From Ianthella basta (Eukaryota > Porifera > Demospongiae > Verongiida > Ianthellidae), in NCBI GenBank assembly GCA_964019415.1, contig OZ025868.1, positions 10,105,143-10,169,142 of the forward strand: a stretch of DNA of 64,000 nucleotides. Reading direction: 5' to 3'. Below the pieces are notes generated by a model, which worked only from the letters and a program-made list of their open reading frames with translations, made no database searches and was not told where the DNA came from. The position numbers and the translations under genes were made by a program. This document shows positions 1 to 12,760 of the stretch, one piece after another (position 1 is the first letter of the stretch; every line of letters starts with the position of its first letter).

Positions 1-710
1 CACACAAAACTCCAGTGCTTGAGTGCAGATGTTGTAACCCCTTATCGCCTGACCATTAGCAAGGGGGGATTCGTACCCACCCAAACTCCAGTGCATGACA
101 CCAGATGTTGCAAACTACTTCTACCAAGCCCATTTGTAATGAGGGAGTGCTACCCACCCGAACTCCAGTGCATGACTATAGATCTTTCAAACCAATTCTC
201 TCCTGCCTATTAGCAATAGAGAGTCTTACCCACCCAAGCTCCGGTGCATGATTTTATATGTTACAAACCACTTCTCTCCTGCCCATTGGAATGGGGTGAG
301 TCTTACCCACCCACACTCCATTGCATGACTCCAGATGTTGTAAACCATTTCTCTACTGCCCTTTAGCAAGGGGGGAGTCTTACCCACCCACAACCCCAGT
401 GCGTGACTCCAGATGTTGCAAACCACTTCTCTTCAGCCCATTAGCAAGGGGGAATTCTTACCCACCCAAACTCCAGTGAATAACTCCAGATATTGCAAAC
501 CACTTCACTCCAGACCATTAGCAATGGGGGAGTCTTACCCACCCAAATTCCAGTGCATGACTACAGATGTTGATAACCACTTCTCTCCCTAACAATAGAA
601 AGTGTGTAGTCTTGCTAACCCAAACTCCAGTGCTTCACTCCACATGTTGCAAACCACTTCTCTTCTTACCATTGGCAAGGGGGAAGCCTGCTTGCCCAAA
701 ATTTCAGTGC
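1..710 (+). repeat. Segmental duplicate, copy A1 (partner 2224-2932)
   Basis: A string of about nine monomers with a distinctive order of variants recurs 2223 bp downstream. The shared variants include a monomer with GTAACCCCTT, one with AAGCCCATTTGTAATGAGGG, and one with AACAATAGAAAGTGTGTAGT. The two copies differ by scattered substitutions, so the duplication is not very recent. The first part recurs again near 14030-14350. The window begins inside this copy, so its left edge is unknown. Confidence 0.8.
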
Positions 711-2223
711 ATGACTCCAGTTGTTACAAACCACTTCTCTGTTGACCATTGGCAAAGGGGGAGTGTTGCCCACCTAAACTCCTGCGTATGACTCAAGATG
801 TTGCAAACCATTTCTCTCCTGCTCATTAGCTAAGGGGGAGTCTTACTCCCCCAAACTCCAGAGCATGACTCTAGAAGTTACAAACCACTTCTTTACTGCC
901 CTTTAGTAAGTGGGGAGTTTCACCCACAAAAACACCAGTGTATCACTCCAGATAGTGCAAACCATTTTTCTCCTGCCCATTAGCAAGGGGGGAGTCTTAC
1001 ACACCCAAACTCCAGTGCATGACTCCACATGTTGCAAACCACTTCTCTTCAGCCCATTAGCAATGGGGATTCTTACCTACCCAAACTTTAGTGAATAACA
1101 CCAGATGTGGCAAACCACTTCACTCCTGCCAATTAGCAAGGGGGGAGTCTTACACACCAAAATTTAGTGCATGACTCCAGATGTTGCAAACCACTTCTCT
1201 CCTGACCAATAGCAAAGGGGGAGTCTCACGCACCCAAACTGTAGTGCATGACTCCTGATGTTGTAAACCACTTATCTCCTTCCCATTGGCAAGGGGGAAG
1301 CCATATCACCCAAAATTCCAGTGCATGAGTACAGATGTTGCAAATCGCTTCTCTCCTGAAAATTAGTAAGGGGGGAGTCTAGCCCATCCAAACTTTAGTG
1401 CTTGACTACAGATACTGCAATCCACTTCTACCCAGCCCATTAGTAAGCGAGGAGTCTAGCCCACCCAAACTCCAGTGCACGACTGCAGATACTGCAATCC
1501 ACTTCTACCCAGCCCATTAGAAAGGGTCTTACCCATTCAAACTCCAGTGTATGACTACAGATGTTGTAAACCACTTTTCTCCTGACCATTAGCAAGGGGG
1601 AGTCTTACGCACCAAAACTACAGTGCATAATTTCAGATCTTGAAAACCACTTCTCTCATGACCATTAGCAAGGGGTGAGTCTAACCCATCCAAACTACAG
1701 TGCATGACTCCAGATGTTGATAACCACTACTCTCCTGATCATTAGTAAGAGGGGCTTCTTACCCACACAAACTCCAGTGTCTGATACGAGACTTAGCAAA
1801 ACACTTCTCTCCTGCCCATTAGAAAGAGGGGAGTCTTACTCACCCAAACTTTACTGCTTGATTCAAGATGTTACCAACCACTTCTCTCCTGCTCATTAGC
1901 TAAGGGGGAGTCTTACTCACTCAAACTCCAGTGCATGACTACAGATGTTGCAAGCCACTTCTCCCCTTACAATTTTCAAGGGGGGAGTCTTGCCCAACAA
2001 AAATCCAGAGCTTGACTCCAGATGTTGCAAACTACTTATCTCCTACCCATTGGCAAAGGGGGAGCCTTTTCACCCAAACTCCAGTGCATGAGTACAGATG
2101 TTGCAAACCACTTCTCTCCTGACCATTAGCAAGGTGGGAGTCTTACCCACATAAACTCCAGTGCATGAGTACAGATGTTGCAAACCACTTATCTCCTGCC
2201 CATTGGCAAAGGGGGAGCCTTCA

Positions 2224-2932
2224 CACACAAAACTCCAGTGCTTGAGTACAGATGTAATAACCCCTTCTCGCCTGACCATTAGCAAGGGGGGATTCGTACC
2301 CACCCAAACTCCAGTGCATGACACCAGATGTTGCAAACTACTTCTACCAAGCCCATTTGTAATGAGGGTGTGCTACCCACCCGAACTCCAGTGCATGACT
2401 ATAGATCTTTCAAACCAATTCTCTCCTGCCTATTAGCAATGGAGAGTCTTACCCACCTAAGCTCCGGTGCATGATTCCATATGTTGCAAACCACTTCTCT
2501 CCTGCCCATTAGCATGGGGTGAGTCTTACTCACCCACACTCCATTGCATGACTCCAGATGTTGCAAACCACTTCTCTACTGCCCTTTAGCAATGGGGGAG
2601 TCTTACCCACCCACAACCCCAGTGCGTGACTCCAGATGTTGCAAACCACTTCTCTTCAGCCCATTAGCAAGGGGGGATTCTTACCCACCCAAACTCCAGT
2701 GAATAACTCCAGATGTTGCAAACCACTTCACTCCTGCCAATTAGCAATGGGGAAGTCTTACCCACCCAAATTCCAGTGCATGACTACAGATGTTGATAAC
2801 CACTTCTCTCCTTAACAATAGAAAGTGTGTAGTCTTGCCAACCCAAACTCCAGTGCTTCACTCCACATGTTGCAAACCACTTCTCTTCTTACCATTGGCA
2901 AGGGGAAACCTGCTCTCCCAAAATTTCAGTGC
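2224..2932 (+). repeat. Segmental duplicate, copy A2 (partner 1-710)
   Basis: Second occurrence of the variant string described for 1-710. It carries the same rare monomers in the same order with scattered substitutions. After this copy, roughly three extra monomers appear before the sequence again resembles what follows copy A1, near 3166. This fits gain or loss of whole monomers. Confidence 0.8.
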
Positions 2933-3441
2933 ATGAGTACAGATGTTGCAAATCACTTCTTTCATGAATATTAGTAAGGGGAGAGACTAATCCACCCAAA
3001 CTCCAGTGCATGACTACAGATGCTGCAAATCACTTCTACCCAGCCCATTAGTGAGGGGGGAGTCTTATCAACCCAAACTCCAGAGCATAACTCCACATGT
3101 TGCAAAATACTTCTCTCCTTACCATTAGCAAGGTAGGAGTCTTACCCACCCAAACTCCTGTGCATGACTCCAGTTGTTACAAACCACTTCTCTGTTGACC
3201 ATTGGCAAAGGAGGAGTCTTGCCCACCTAAACTCCTGCGCATGACTCAAGATGTTGCAAACCATTTCTCTCCTGCTCATTAGCTAAGGGGGAGTCTTACT
3301 CCCCCAAACTCTAGAGCATGACTCTAGAAGTTACAAACTTCTCTACGTACTGCCCTTTAGCAAGTGGGGAGTTTCACCTACAATAACACCAGTGCATCAC
3401 TCCAAATAGTGCAAACCATTTTTCTCCTGCCCATTAGCCAA

Positions 3442-3454
3442 GGGGGGGGGGGGG
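3442..3454 (+). repeat. Expanded G tract (13 G)
   Basis: The usual six-G run of the monomer has grown to 13 G. Other expansions in block I are at 18324-18337 (14 G) and 24126-24138 (13 G). All sit at the same monomer position, as expected for slippage in a pre-existing homopolymer. Confidence 0.85.
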
Positions 3455-3599
3455 TCTTACCCACCCAAACTCTAGTGAATAACTCCAGATGTGGCAAACC
3501 ACTTCACTCCTGCCAATTAGCAAGGGGGGAGTCTTACACACCAAATTCCAGTGCATGACTCCAGATGTTGCAAACCACTTCTCTCCTGACCAATAGCAA

Positions 3600-5110
3600 A
3601 GGGAGAGTCTTACCCACCCAAACTCCAGTGCTTGACTACAGATGATGCATACCACTTCACTCTTTACCACTAGCAAGGGGGGAGTCTTAGTCACCCAAAC
3701 TCTAGTGCATGACTCCTGATGTTGCAAACCACTTATCTCCTGCCCATTGGCAAGGGGGGAGCCTTATCACCCAAAATTCCACTGCATCAGTACAGATGTT
3801 GCTTCTCTCCTGAAAATTAGTAAGTGGGGAGTCTAGCCCACCCAAACTCCAGTGCATGACTGCAGATGTTGTAAACCACTTCTCTCATGACCATTAGCAA
3901 GGGGGAAGTCTTACGCACCAAAACCACAGTGCATAACTTCAGATCTTGAAAACCACTTCTCTCATGACCATTAGCAAGGGGTGAGTCTAACCCATCCAAA
4001 CTACAGTGCTTGACTACAGATGTTGATAACCACTACTCTCCTGATCATTAGTAAGAGGGGCTTCTTACCCACACAAACTCCAGTGCTTGATTGGAGACTT
4101 AGCAAAACACTTCTCTCCTGCCCATTAGAAAGGAGGGAGTCTTACTCACCCAAACTCCACTGCTTGATTCAAGATGTTACCAACCACTTCTCTCCTGCTC
4201 ATTAGCTAAGTGGGAGTCTTACTCACGCAAACTCCAGAGCATGACTCTAGATGTTGCAAACAGCTTCTCTACTGCCCTTTAGCAAGTGGGGAGTTTCACC
4301 TACAAATACTCCAGTGCATGACTCCAGATAGTGCAGACCAATTCTCTCCAGCCCAGTAGCAAAGGGAACGTCTTACCTAACCAAACTGCAGTACATGACT
4401 CCAGATGTTGCAAACCACTTCTCTCTTGACCATTAGCAAGGGTTGAGTCTTACCCACCCACACTTCATTGCGCGACTCTAGATGTTGCAAACCACTTCTC
4501 TAGTGCCCTTTAGCAAGGGGGGAGTTTTACCCACCCAAAACTCCAGTGCATGACTCCAGATGTTGGAAACCACTTCTCTCCAGACCATTAGCAATGGGGG
4601 AGTCTTACCCACCTAAACTCCAGTGCATGACTACAGATGTTGATAACCACTTCTCTCCTTAACATTAGAAGGGGGGGACTCCTGCCAACCCAAACTCCAG
4701 TGCTTCACTCCACATGTTGCAAACCACTTCTCTCCTGACCATTAGAAAGGGGGAGTCTTACCCACTCAAACTCCAGTGCATATACTCCAGATGTTGCAAA
4801 CCATTTCCCTCCTCCCATTAGCAAGGGGGGAGTCTAACCCACCCAAACTCCAGTGCATGACTACAGATGCTGCAAATCACTTCTACCCAGCCCATTAGTG
4901 AAGGGGGAGTCTTACCCACCCAAACTCCAGTGCATGACTCCAGATGTCGCAAACCACTTCTATTCTGACCATTAGCAAGGGGGGAGTCTTACGCACCCAA
5001 ACTCCTGTGCATGACTCCACATGTTGCAAAACACTTCTCTCCTTACCATTAGCAAAGGGGGAGTCTTGCCCACCTAAACTCCTGTGCATGACTCAAGATG
5101 TTGCAAACCA
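3600..5110 (+). repeat. Segmental duplicate, copy B1 (partner 8300-9890)
   Basis: A run of about 20 monomers in which the order of subtypes matches 8300-9890 at an offset of 4773-4778 bp. The stretch 4895-5089 and its partner 9673-9867 have identical translations over 64 codons. Edges are approximate. Confidence 0.75.
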
Positions 5111-8100
5111 TTTCTCTCCTGCTCATTAGCTAAGGGGGAGTCTTACTCCCCCAAACTCCAGAGCATGACTCTAGATGTTGCAAACAGCTTCTTTACTGCC
5201 CTTTAGAAAGTGGGGAGTTTCACCTACAAATACTCCAGTGCATGACTCCAGATAGTGCAGACCAATTCTCTCCTGCCCATTAGCAAGGGGGGAGTCTTTT
5301 ACCCACCCAAACTCCAGTGCATGACTCCAGATGTTGGAAACCACTTCTCTTCAGCCCATTAGCAATGGGGGGATTCTTACCAACCTAAACTCTAGTGCAT
5401 GAATTCAGATGTTGCAAACCACTTATCTCCTGCCCATCGGCAAGGGGGGAGCCTTATCACCCAAAATTCCACTGCATGAGTACAGATGTTGCAAATCGCT
5501 TCTCTCCTGAAAATTAGTAAGGGGGGGGGTCTAGCCCACCCAAACTCCAGTGCATGACTACAGATACTGCAAACCACTTCTACCCAGCCCATTAGTAAGG
5601 GGGGAGTCTTACCCACCCAAACTCCAGTGCATGACTCCAGATGTTGTAAACCACTTTTCTCCTGATCATTAGCAAGGGGGAAGTCTTACGCACCAAAACT
5701 ACAGTGCATAACTTCAGATCTTGAAAAGCACTTCTCTCATGACCATTAGCAAGGGGTGAGTCTTACCCATCCAAACTACAGTGCATGACTCCAGATGTTG
5801 ATTAACCCTACTCACTTGATCATTAGCAAGTGGGGATTCTTACCCACCCAAACTCTAGTGAATAACTCCAGATGTGGCAAACCACTTCACTCCTGCCAAT
5901 TAGCAAGGGGGAAGTCTTACACACCAAAATTCCAGTGCATGACTCCAGATGTTGCAAACCACTTCTCTCCTGACCAATAGCAAAGAGGGAGTCTTACCCA
6001 CCCAAACTCCAGTGCTTGACTTCAGATAATGCAAACCACTTCACTCTTTACCACTAGCAAGGGGGGAGTCTTAGTCACCCAAACTCTAGTGCATGACTCC
6101 AGATGTTGCAAACCACTTATCTCCTGCCCATCGGCAAGGGGGAGCCTTATCACTTAAAATTCCACTGCATGAGTACAGATGTTGCAAATCGCTTCTCTCC
6201 TGAAAATTAGTAAGGGGGGAGTCTAGCCCACCCAAACTCCAGTGCATGACTACAGATACTGCAAACCACTTCTACCCAGCCCATTAGTAAGGGGAGAGTC
6301 TTACCCACTCAAACTCCTGTGCATGACTCCAGATGTTGTAAACCACTTCTCTCCTGATCATTAGCAAGGGGGAGTCTTACGCACCAAAACTACAGTGCAT
6401 AACTTCAGATCTTGAAAACCACTTCTCTCGTGACCATTAGCAAGGGGTGAGTCTAACCCATCCAAACTACAGTGCTTGACTACAGATGTTGATAACCACT
6501 ACTCTCCTGATCATTAGTAAGAGGGGCTTCTTACCCACACAAACTCCACTGCTTAATTCAAGATGTTACCAGCACTTCTCTCCTGCTCATTAGCTAAGTG
6601 GGAGTCTTACTCACCCAAACTCCATAGCATGACTCTAGATGTTGCAAACAGCTTCTCTACTGCCCTTTAGAAAGTGGGGAGTTTCACCTACAAATACTCC
6701 AGTGCATGACTCCAGATAGTGCAGACCAATTCTCTCCAGCCCAGTAGCAAAGGGAAAGTCTTACCCAACCAAACTGCAGTGCATGACTCCAGATGTTTTA
6801 AACCACTTCTCTCTTGACCATTAGCAAGGGGGGAGTCTTACCCACCCACACTCCATTGCACGACTCTAGATGTTGCAAACCACTTCTCTAGTGCCCTTTA
6901 GCAAGGGGGTTGTTTTACCCACCGAAACCCCTGTGCATGACTCCAGATGTTGGAAACCACTTCTCTCCAGACCATTAGAAAGGGGGGAGTCTTACCCACT
7001 CAAACTCCAGTGCATGACTACAGATGTTGCAAACCATTTCCCTCCTCCCATTAGCAAGGGGGGAGTCTAACCCACCCAAACTCCAGTGCATGACTACAGA
7101 TACTGCAAACCACTTCTACACAGCCCATTAGTGAGGGGGAGTCTTACCCACCCAAACTCCAGTGCATGACTCCACATGTTGCAAAACACTTCTCTCCTTA
7201 CCATTAGCAAAGGGGGAGTCTTGCCCACCTAAACTCCTGTGCATGACTCAAGATGTTGCAAACCATTTCTCTCCTGCTCATTAGCTAAGGTGGAGTCTTA
7301 CTCCCCCAAACTCCAGAGCATGACTCTAGAAGTTACAAACCACTTCTTTACTGCCCTTTAGCAAGTGGGGAGTTTCGTCCACAAAAACACCAGTGTATCA
7401 CTCCAGATAGTGCAAACCATTTTTCTCCTGCCCGTTAGCAAGTGGGGATTCTTACCTACCCAAACTCTAGTGAATAACTCCAGATGTGGCAAACCACTTC
7501 ACTCCTGCCAATTAGCAAGGGGGGAGTCTTACACACCAAAATTTTTGTGCATGACTCCAGATGTTGCAAACCACTTCTCTCCTGACCAACAGCAAAGGGA
7601 GAGTCTTACCCACCCAAACTTCAGTGCTTGACTCCAGATGATGCAAACCACTTCTCTTCAGCCCATTAGCAAGTGGGGATTCTTACCTACCCAAACTCTA
7701 GTGAATAACTCCAGATGTGGCAAACCACTTCACTCCTGCCAATTAGCAAGGGGGGAGTCTTACACACCAAAATTCCAGTGCATGACTCCAGATGTTGCAA
7801 ACCACTTCTCTCCTGACCAATAGCAAAGGGAGAGTCTTACCCACCCAAACTCCAGTGCTTGACTTCAGATGATGCAAACCACTTCACTCCTTACCACTAG
7901 CAAGGGGGAAGCCTTATCACCCAAAATTCCAGTGCATGAGTACAGATGTTGCAAATCGCTTCTCTCCTGAAAATTAGTAAGTGGGGAGTCTAGCCCACCC
8001 AAACTCCAGTGCATGACTACAGATACTGCAATCCACTTCAACCCAGCCCATTAGTAAGGGGGGAGTCTAGCCCACTCAAACTCCAGTGCATGACTACAGA

Positions 8101-8299
8101 TACTGCAATCCACTTCTACCCAGCCCATTAGAAAAGGGGGAGTCTTACCCACTCAAACTCCAGTGCATAATTTCAGATCTGGAAAACCACTTCTCTCATG
8201 ACCATTAGCAAGGGGGGAGTCTTACACACCAAAATTCCAGTGCATGACTCCAGATATTGCAAACCACTTCTCTCCTGACCAATAGCAAAGGGAGAGTCT

Positions 8300-9890
8300 T
8301 ACCCACCCAAACTCCAGTGCTTGACTTCAGATAATGCAAACCACTTCACTCTTTACCACTAGCAAGGGGGGAGTCTTAGTCACCCAAACTATAGTGCATG
8401 ACTCCAGATGTTGCAAACCACTTATCTCCTGCCCATTGGCAAGGCTGAGCCTTATCACCCAAAATTCCACTGCATAAGTACAGATGTTGCAATACGCTTC
8501 TCTCCTAAAAATTAGTAGGGGGGGAGTTTAGCCCACCCAAACTCCAGTGCATGACTACAGATACTGCAAACCACTTCTACCCAGCCCATTAGTAAGGGGG
8601 GGAGTCTTACCCACCCAAACTCCAGTGCATGACTCCAGATGTTGTAAACCACTTCTCTCCTGAACATTAGCAAGGGGGAAGTCTTACGCACCAAAACTAC
8701 AGTGCATAATTTCAGATTTTGAAAACCACTTCTCTCCTGACCATTAGCAAGGGGTGAGTCTAACCCATCCAAACTACAGTGCTTGACTACAGATGTTGAT
8801 AACCACTACTCTCCTGATCATTAGTAAGAGGGGCTTCTTACCCACACAAACTCCAGTGCTTGATTGGAGACTTAGCAAAACACTTCTCTCCTGCCCATTA
8901 GAAAGGGGGGAGTCTTACTCACCCAAACTCCACTGCTTGATTTAAGATGTTAGCAACCACTTCTCTCCTGCTCATTAGCTACAGTAAGTGGGAGTCTTAC
9001 TCACCCAAACTCCAGAGCATAACTCTAGATGTTGCAAACAGCTTCCCTACTGCCCTTTAGCAAGTGGGGAGTTTCACCTACAAATACTCCAGTGCATGAC
9101 TCCAGATAGTGCAGACCAATTCTCTCCAGCCCAGTAGCAAAGGGAACGTCTTACCCAACCAAACTGCAGTGCATGACTCCAGATGTTGCAAACCACTTCT
9201 CTCTTGACCATTAGCAAGGGTTGAGTCTTACCCACCCACACTCCATTGCACGACTCTAGATGCTGCAAACCACTTCTCTAGTGCCCTTTAGCAAGGGGGG
9301 AGTTTTACCCACCCAAAACCCCTGTGCATGACTCCAGATGTTGGAAACCACTTCTCTCCAGACCATTAGCAATGGGGGAGTCTTACCCACCTAAACTCCA
9401 GTGCATGACTACAGATGTTGATAACCACTTCTCTCCTTAACATTAGAAAGGGGGGAGTCCTGCCAACCCAAACTCCAGTGCTTCACTCCACATGTTGCAA
9501 ACCACTTCTCTCCTGACCATTAGAAAGGGGGGAGTCTTACCCACTCAAACTCCAGTGCATGATTCCAGATGTTGCAAACCATTTCCCTCTTCCCATTAGC
9601 AAGGGGGGAGTCTAGCCCACCCAAACTCCAGTGCATGACTACAGATGCTGCAAATCACTTCTACCCAGCCCATTAGTGAAGGGGGAGTCTTACCCACCCA
9701 AACTCCAGTGCATGACTCCAGATGTCGCAAACCACTTCTATTCTGACCATTAGCAAGGGGGGAGTCTTACGCACCCAAACTCCTGTGCATGACTCCACAT
9801 GTTGCAAAACACTTCTCTCCTTACCATTAGCAAAGGGGGAGTCTTGCCCACCTAAACTCCTGTGCATGACTCAAGATGTTACAAACCACT
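8300..9890 (+). repeat. Segmental duplicate, copy B2 (partner 3600-5110)
   Basis: Partner of 3600-5110, with the same succession of variant monomers and small indels. The match ends near 9885, where the sequence switches to a different subtype (TTACAAACCACTTCTTTACTG). Confidence 0.75.
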
Positions 9891-11984
9891 TCTTTACTGC
9901 CCTTTAGCAAGTGGGGAGTTTCACCCACAAAAACACCAGTGTATCACTCCAGATAGTGCAAACCATTTTTCTCCTGCCCATTAGCAAGGGGGAGTCTTTT
10001 ACCCACCAAAAATCCAGTGCATGACTCCATGAAACCACTTCTCTTCAGCCCATTAGCAATGGGGGGATTCTTACCTACCCAAACTCTAGTGAATAACTCC
10101 AGATGTGGCAAACCACTTCACTCCTGCCAATTAGCAAGGGGGAAGTCTTACACACCAAAATTTTAGTGCATGACTCCAGATGTTGCAAACCACTTCTCTC
10201 CTGACCAATTGCAAAGGGGGAGTCTTACCCACCCAAACTCCAGTGCTTGACTTCAGATTATGCAAACCACTTCACTCTTTACCACTAGCAAGGGGGGAGT
10301 CTTAGTCACCCAAACTCTAGTGCATGACTTCAGATGTTGCAAACCACTTATCTCCTGCCCATTGGCAAGGGGGAAGCCTTATCACCCAAAATTCCAGTGC
10401 ATGAGTACAGATGTTGCAAATCGCTTCTCTCCTGAAAATTAGTAAGTGGGGAGTCTAGCCCACCCAAACTCCAGTGCATGACTACAGATACTGCCATCCA
10501 CTTCTACCCAGCCCATTAGTAAGGGGGGAGTCTAGCCCACTCAAACTCCAGTGCATGACTACAGATACTGCAATCCACTTCTACCCAGCCCATTAGAAAT
10601 GGGGGAGTCTTACCCACTCAAACTCCAGTGCATAATTTCAGATCTGTAATACCACTTCTCTCATGACCATTAGCAAGGGGTGAGTCTTACCCATCCAAAC
10701 TACAGTGCATGTCTCCAGATGTTGATTAACCATACTCTCCTGATCATTAGCAAGTGGGGATTCTTACCTGCCCAAACTCTAGTGAATAACTCCAGATGTG
10801 GCAAACCACTTCACTCCTGCCAATTAGCAAGGGGGGAGTCTTACACACCAAAATTTTAGTGCATTACTCCAGATATTGCAAACCACTTCTCTCCTGACCA
10901 ACAGCAAAGGGAGAGTCTTAGTCACCCAAACTCTAGTGCATGACTCCAGATGTTGCAAACCACTTATCTCCTGCCCATGTGCAAGGGGGGAGCCTTAACA
11001 CCCAAAATTCCAGTGCATGAGTACAGATGTTGCAAATCGCTTCTCTCCTGAAAATTAGTAAGGGGGGAGTCTAGCCCACCCAAACTCCAGTGCATGACTA
11101 CAGATACTGCAATCCACTTCTACCCAGCCCATTAGTTGCGGGTCGTCTTACCCACCCAAACTCCAGTTCATGACTACAGGTGTTGTAAACCACTTCTCTC
11201 CTTACCATTAGTAAGGGGGAGTCTTACGCACCAAAACTACAGTGCATATTTTAAGATCTTTAAAACAGCTTCTCTCCTGACCATTAGCAAGGGGTGAGTC
11301 TAACCCATCCAAACTACAGTGCATGACTACAGATGTTGATAACCACTACTCTCCTGATCATTAGTAAGAGGGGCTTCTTACCCACACAAACTCCAGTGCT
11401 TGATTGGAGACTGAGCAAGACACTTCTCTCCTGCCATTAGAAAGGGGGGAGTCTTACTCACCCAAACTCCACTGCTTGATTCAAGATGTTAGCAAGTGGG
11501 AAGTTTCACCTACAAAACTCCAGTGCATGACTCCAGATAGTGCAGACCATTTCTCTCCAGCCCAGTAGCAAAGGGAAAGTCTTACCAAACCAAACTCCTA
11601 CGCTTGACTTCAGATGTTGCAAACCACTTCTCTCCTGCCCATTAGCAAGGCGGGAGTCTTACCCGCACAAACTCCTGTGCATGACTCAACATGTTGCAAA
11701 CCACTTGTCTCCTGCCAATTGGCATGGGTGAGTCTTATCCGCACTAATTCCAGTGCAAGACTCCAGATGTTTTAAACCACTTCTCTCTTGACCATTAGTA
11801 ATGGGGGAGTCTTACCAACCCACACTCCATTGCATGACTCCAGATGTTGCAAACCACTTCACTCCTGCCAATTAGATAGGGGGGAGTCTTACACACCAAA
11901 ATTCCAGTGCATGACTACAGATGTTGCAAACCACTTCTCTCCAGACCATTAGCAATGGGGAAGTCTTACCCACCTAAACTCCAG

Positions 11985-12760
11985 TGCATGACTACAGATG
12001 TTGATAACCAATTCTCTCCTTAACATTAGAAGGGGGGGAGTCCTGCCAACCCAAACTCCAGTGCTTCAATCCACATGTTGCAAAACCACTTCTCTCCTGA
12101 CCATTAGAATGGGGGTAGTCTTACCCACTCAAACTCCAGTGCATGACTCCAGATGTTGGAAACCACTTCACTCTTGCCCATTATTAAGGGTGGAGTCTTA
12201 CCCACCCTAACTCCAGTGCATGACTCCATATGTTGCAAACCACTTCTCTCATTATTAGCAAGAGGGGAGTCTTACCCACCCAAACTCCAGTGGATGACTT
12301 CAGATGTTGCAAACAACTTCACTCCTTATCACTAGCAAGGGGGGGGAGTCTTACCCACTCAAACTCCAGTGCATGACTACAGATGTTGATAACCACTTCT
12401 CTCCTTAACATTAGAAGGGGGGGGGGAGTCCTGCCAACCCAAACTCCAGTGCTTCACTCCACATGTTGCAAACCACTTCTCTCCTGACCATTAGAAAGGG
12501 GGGAGTCTTACCCACTCAAACTCCAGTGCATGACTCCAGATGTTGGAAACCACTTCACTCTTGCCCATTATTAAGGGGGAGTCTTACCCACCCTAACTCC
12601 AGTGCATGACTCCATATGTTGCAAACCACTTCTCTCATTATTAGCAAGAGGGGAGTCTTACCCACCCAAACTCCAGTGCATGACTTCAGATGTTGCAAAC
12701 GACTTCACTCCTTATCACTAGCAAGGGGGGAGTCTTACCCACTCAAACTCCAGTGCATCA
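11985..12760 (+). repeat. Five-monomer higher-order repeat, two tandem units of about 386 bp
   Basis: Two consecutive blocks of five monomers share the same internal order of variants. The marker GTTGATAACC occurs at about 12000 and 12385, and the shortened monomer CTCTCATTATTAGCAAGAGG occurs at about 12247 and 12634. The offset of 385-387 bp equals five monomers, which suggests a local five-monomer duplication. Confidence 0.75.
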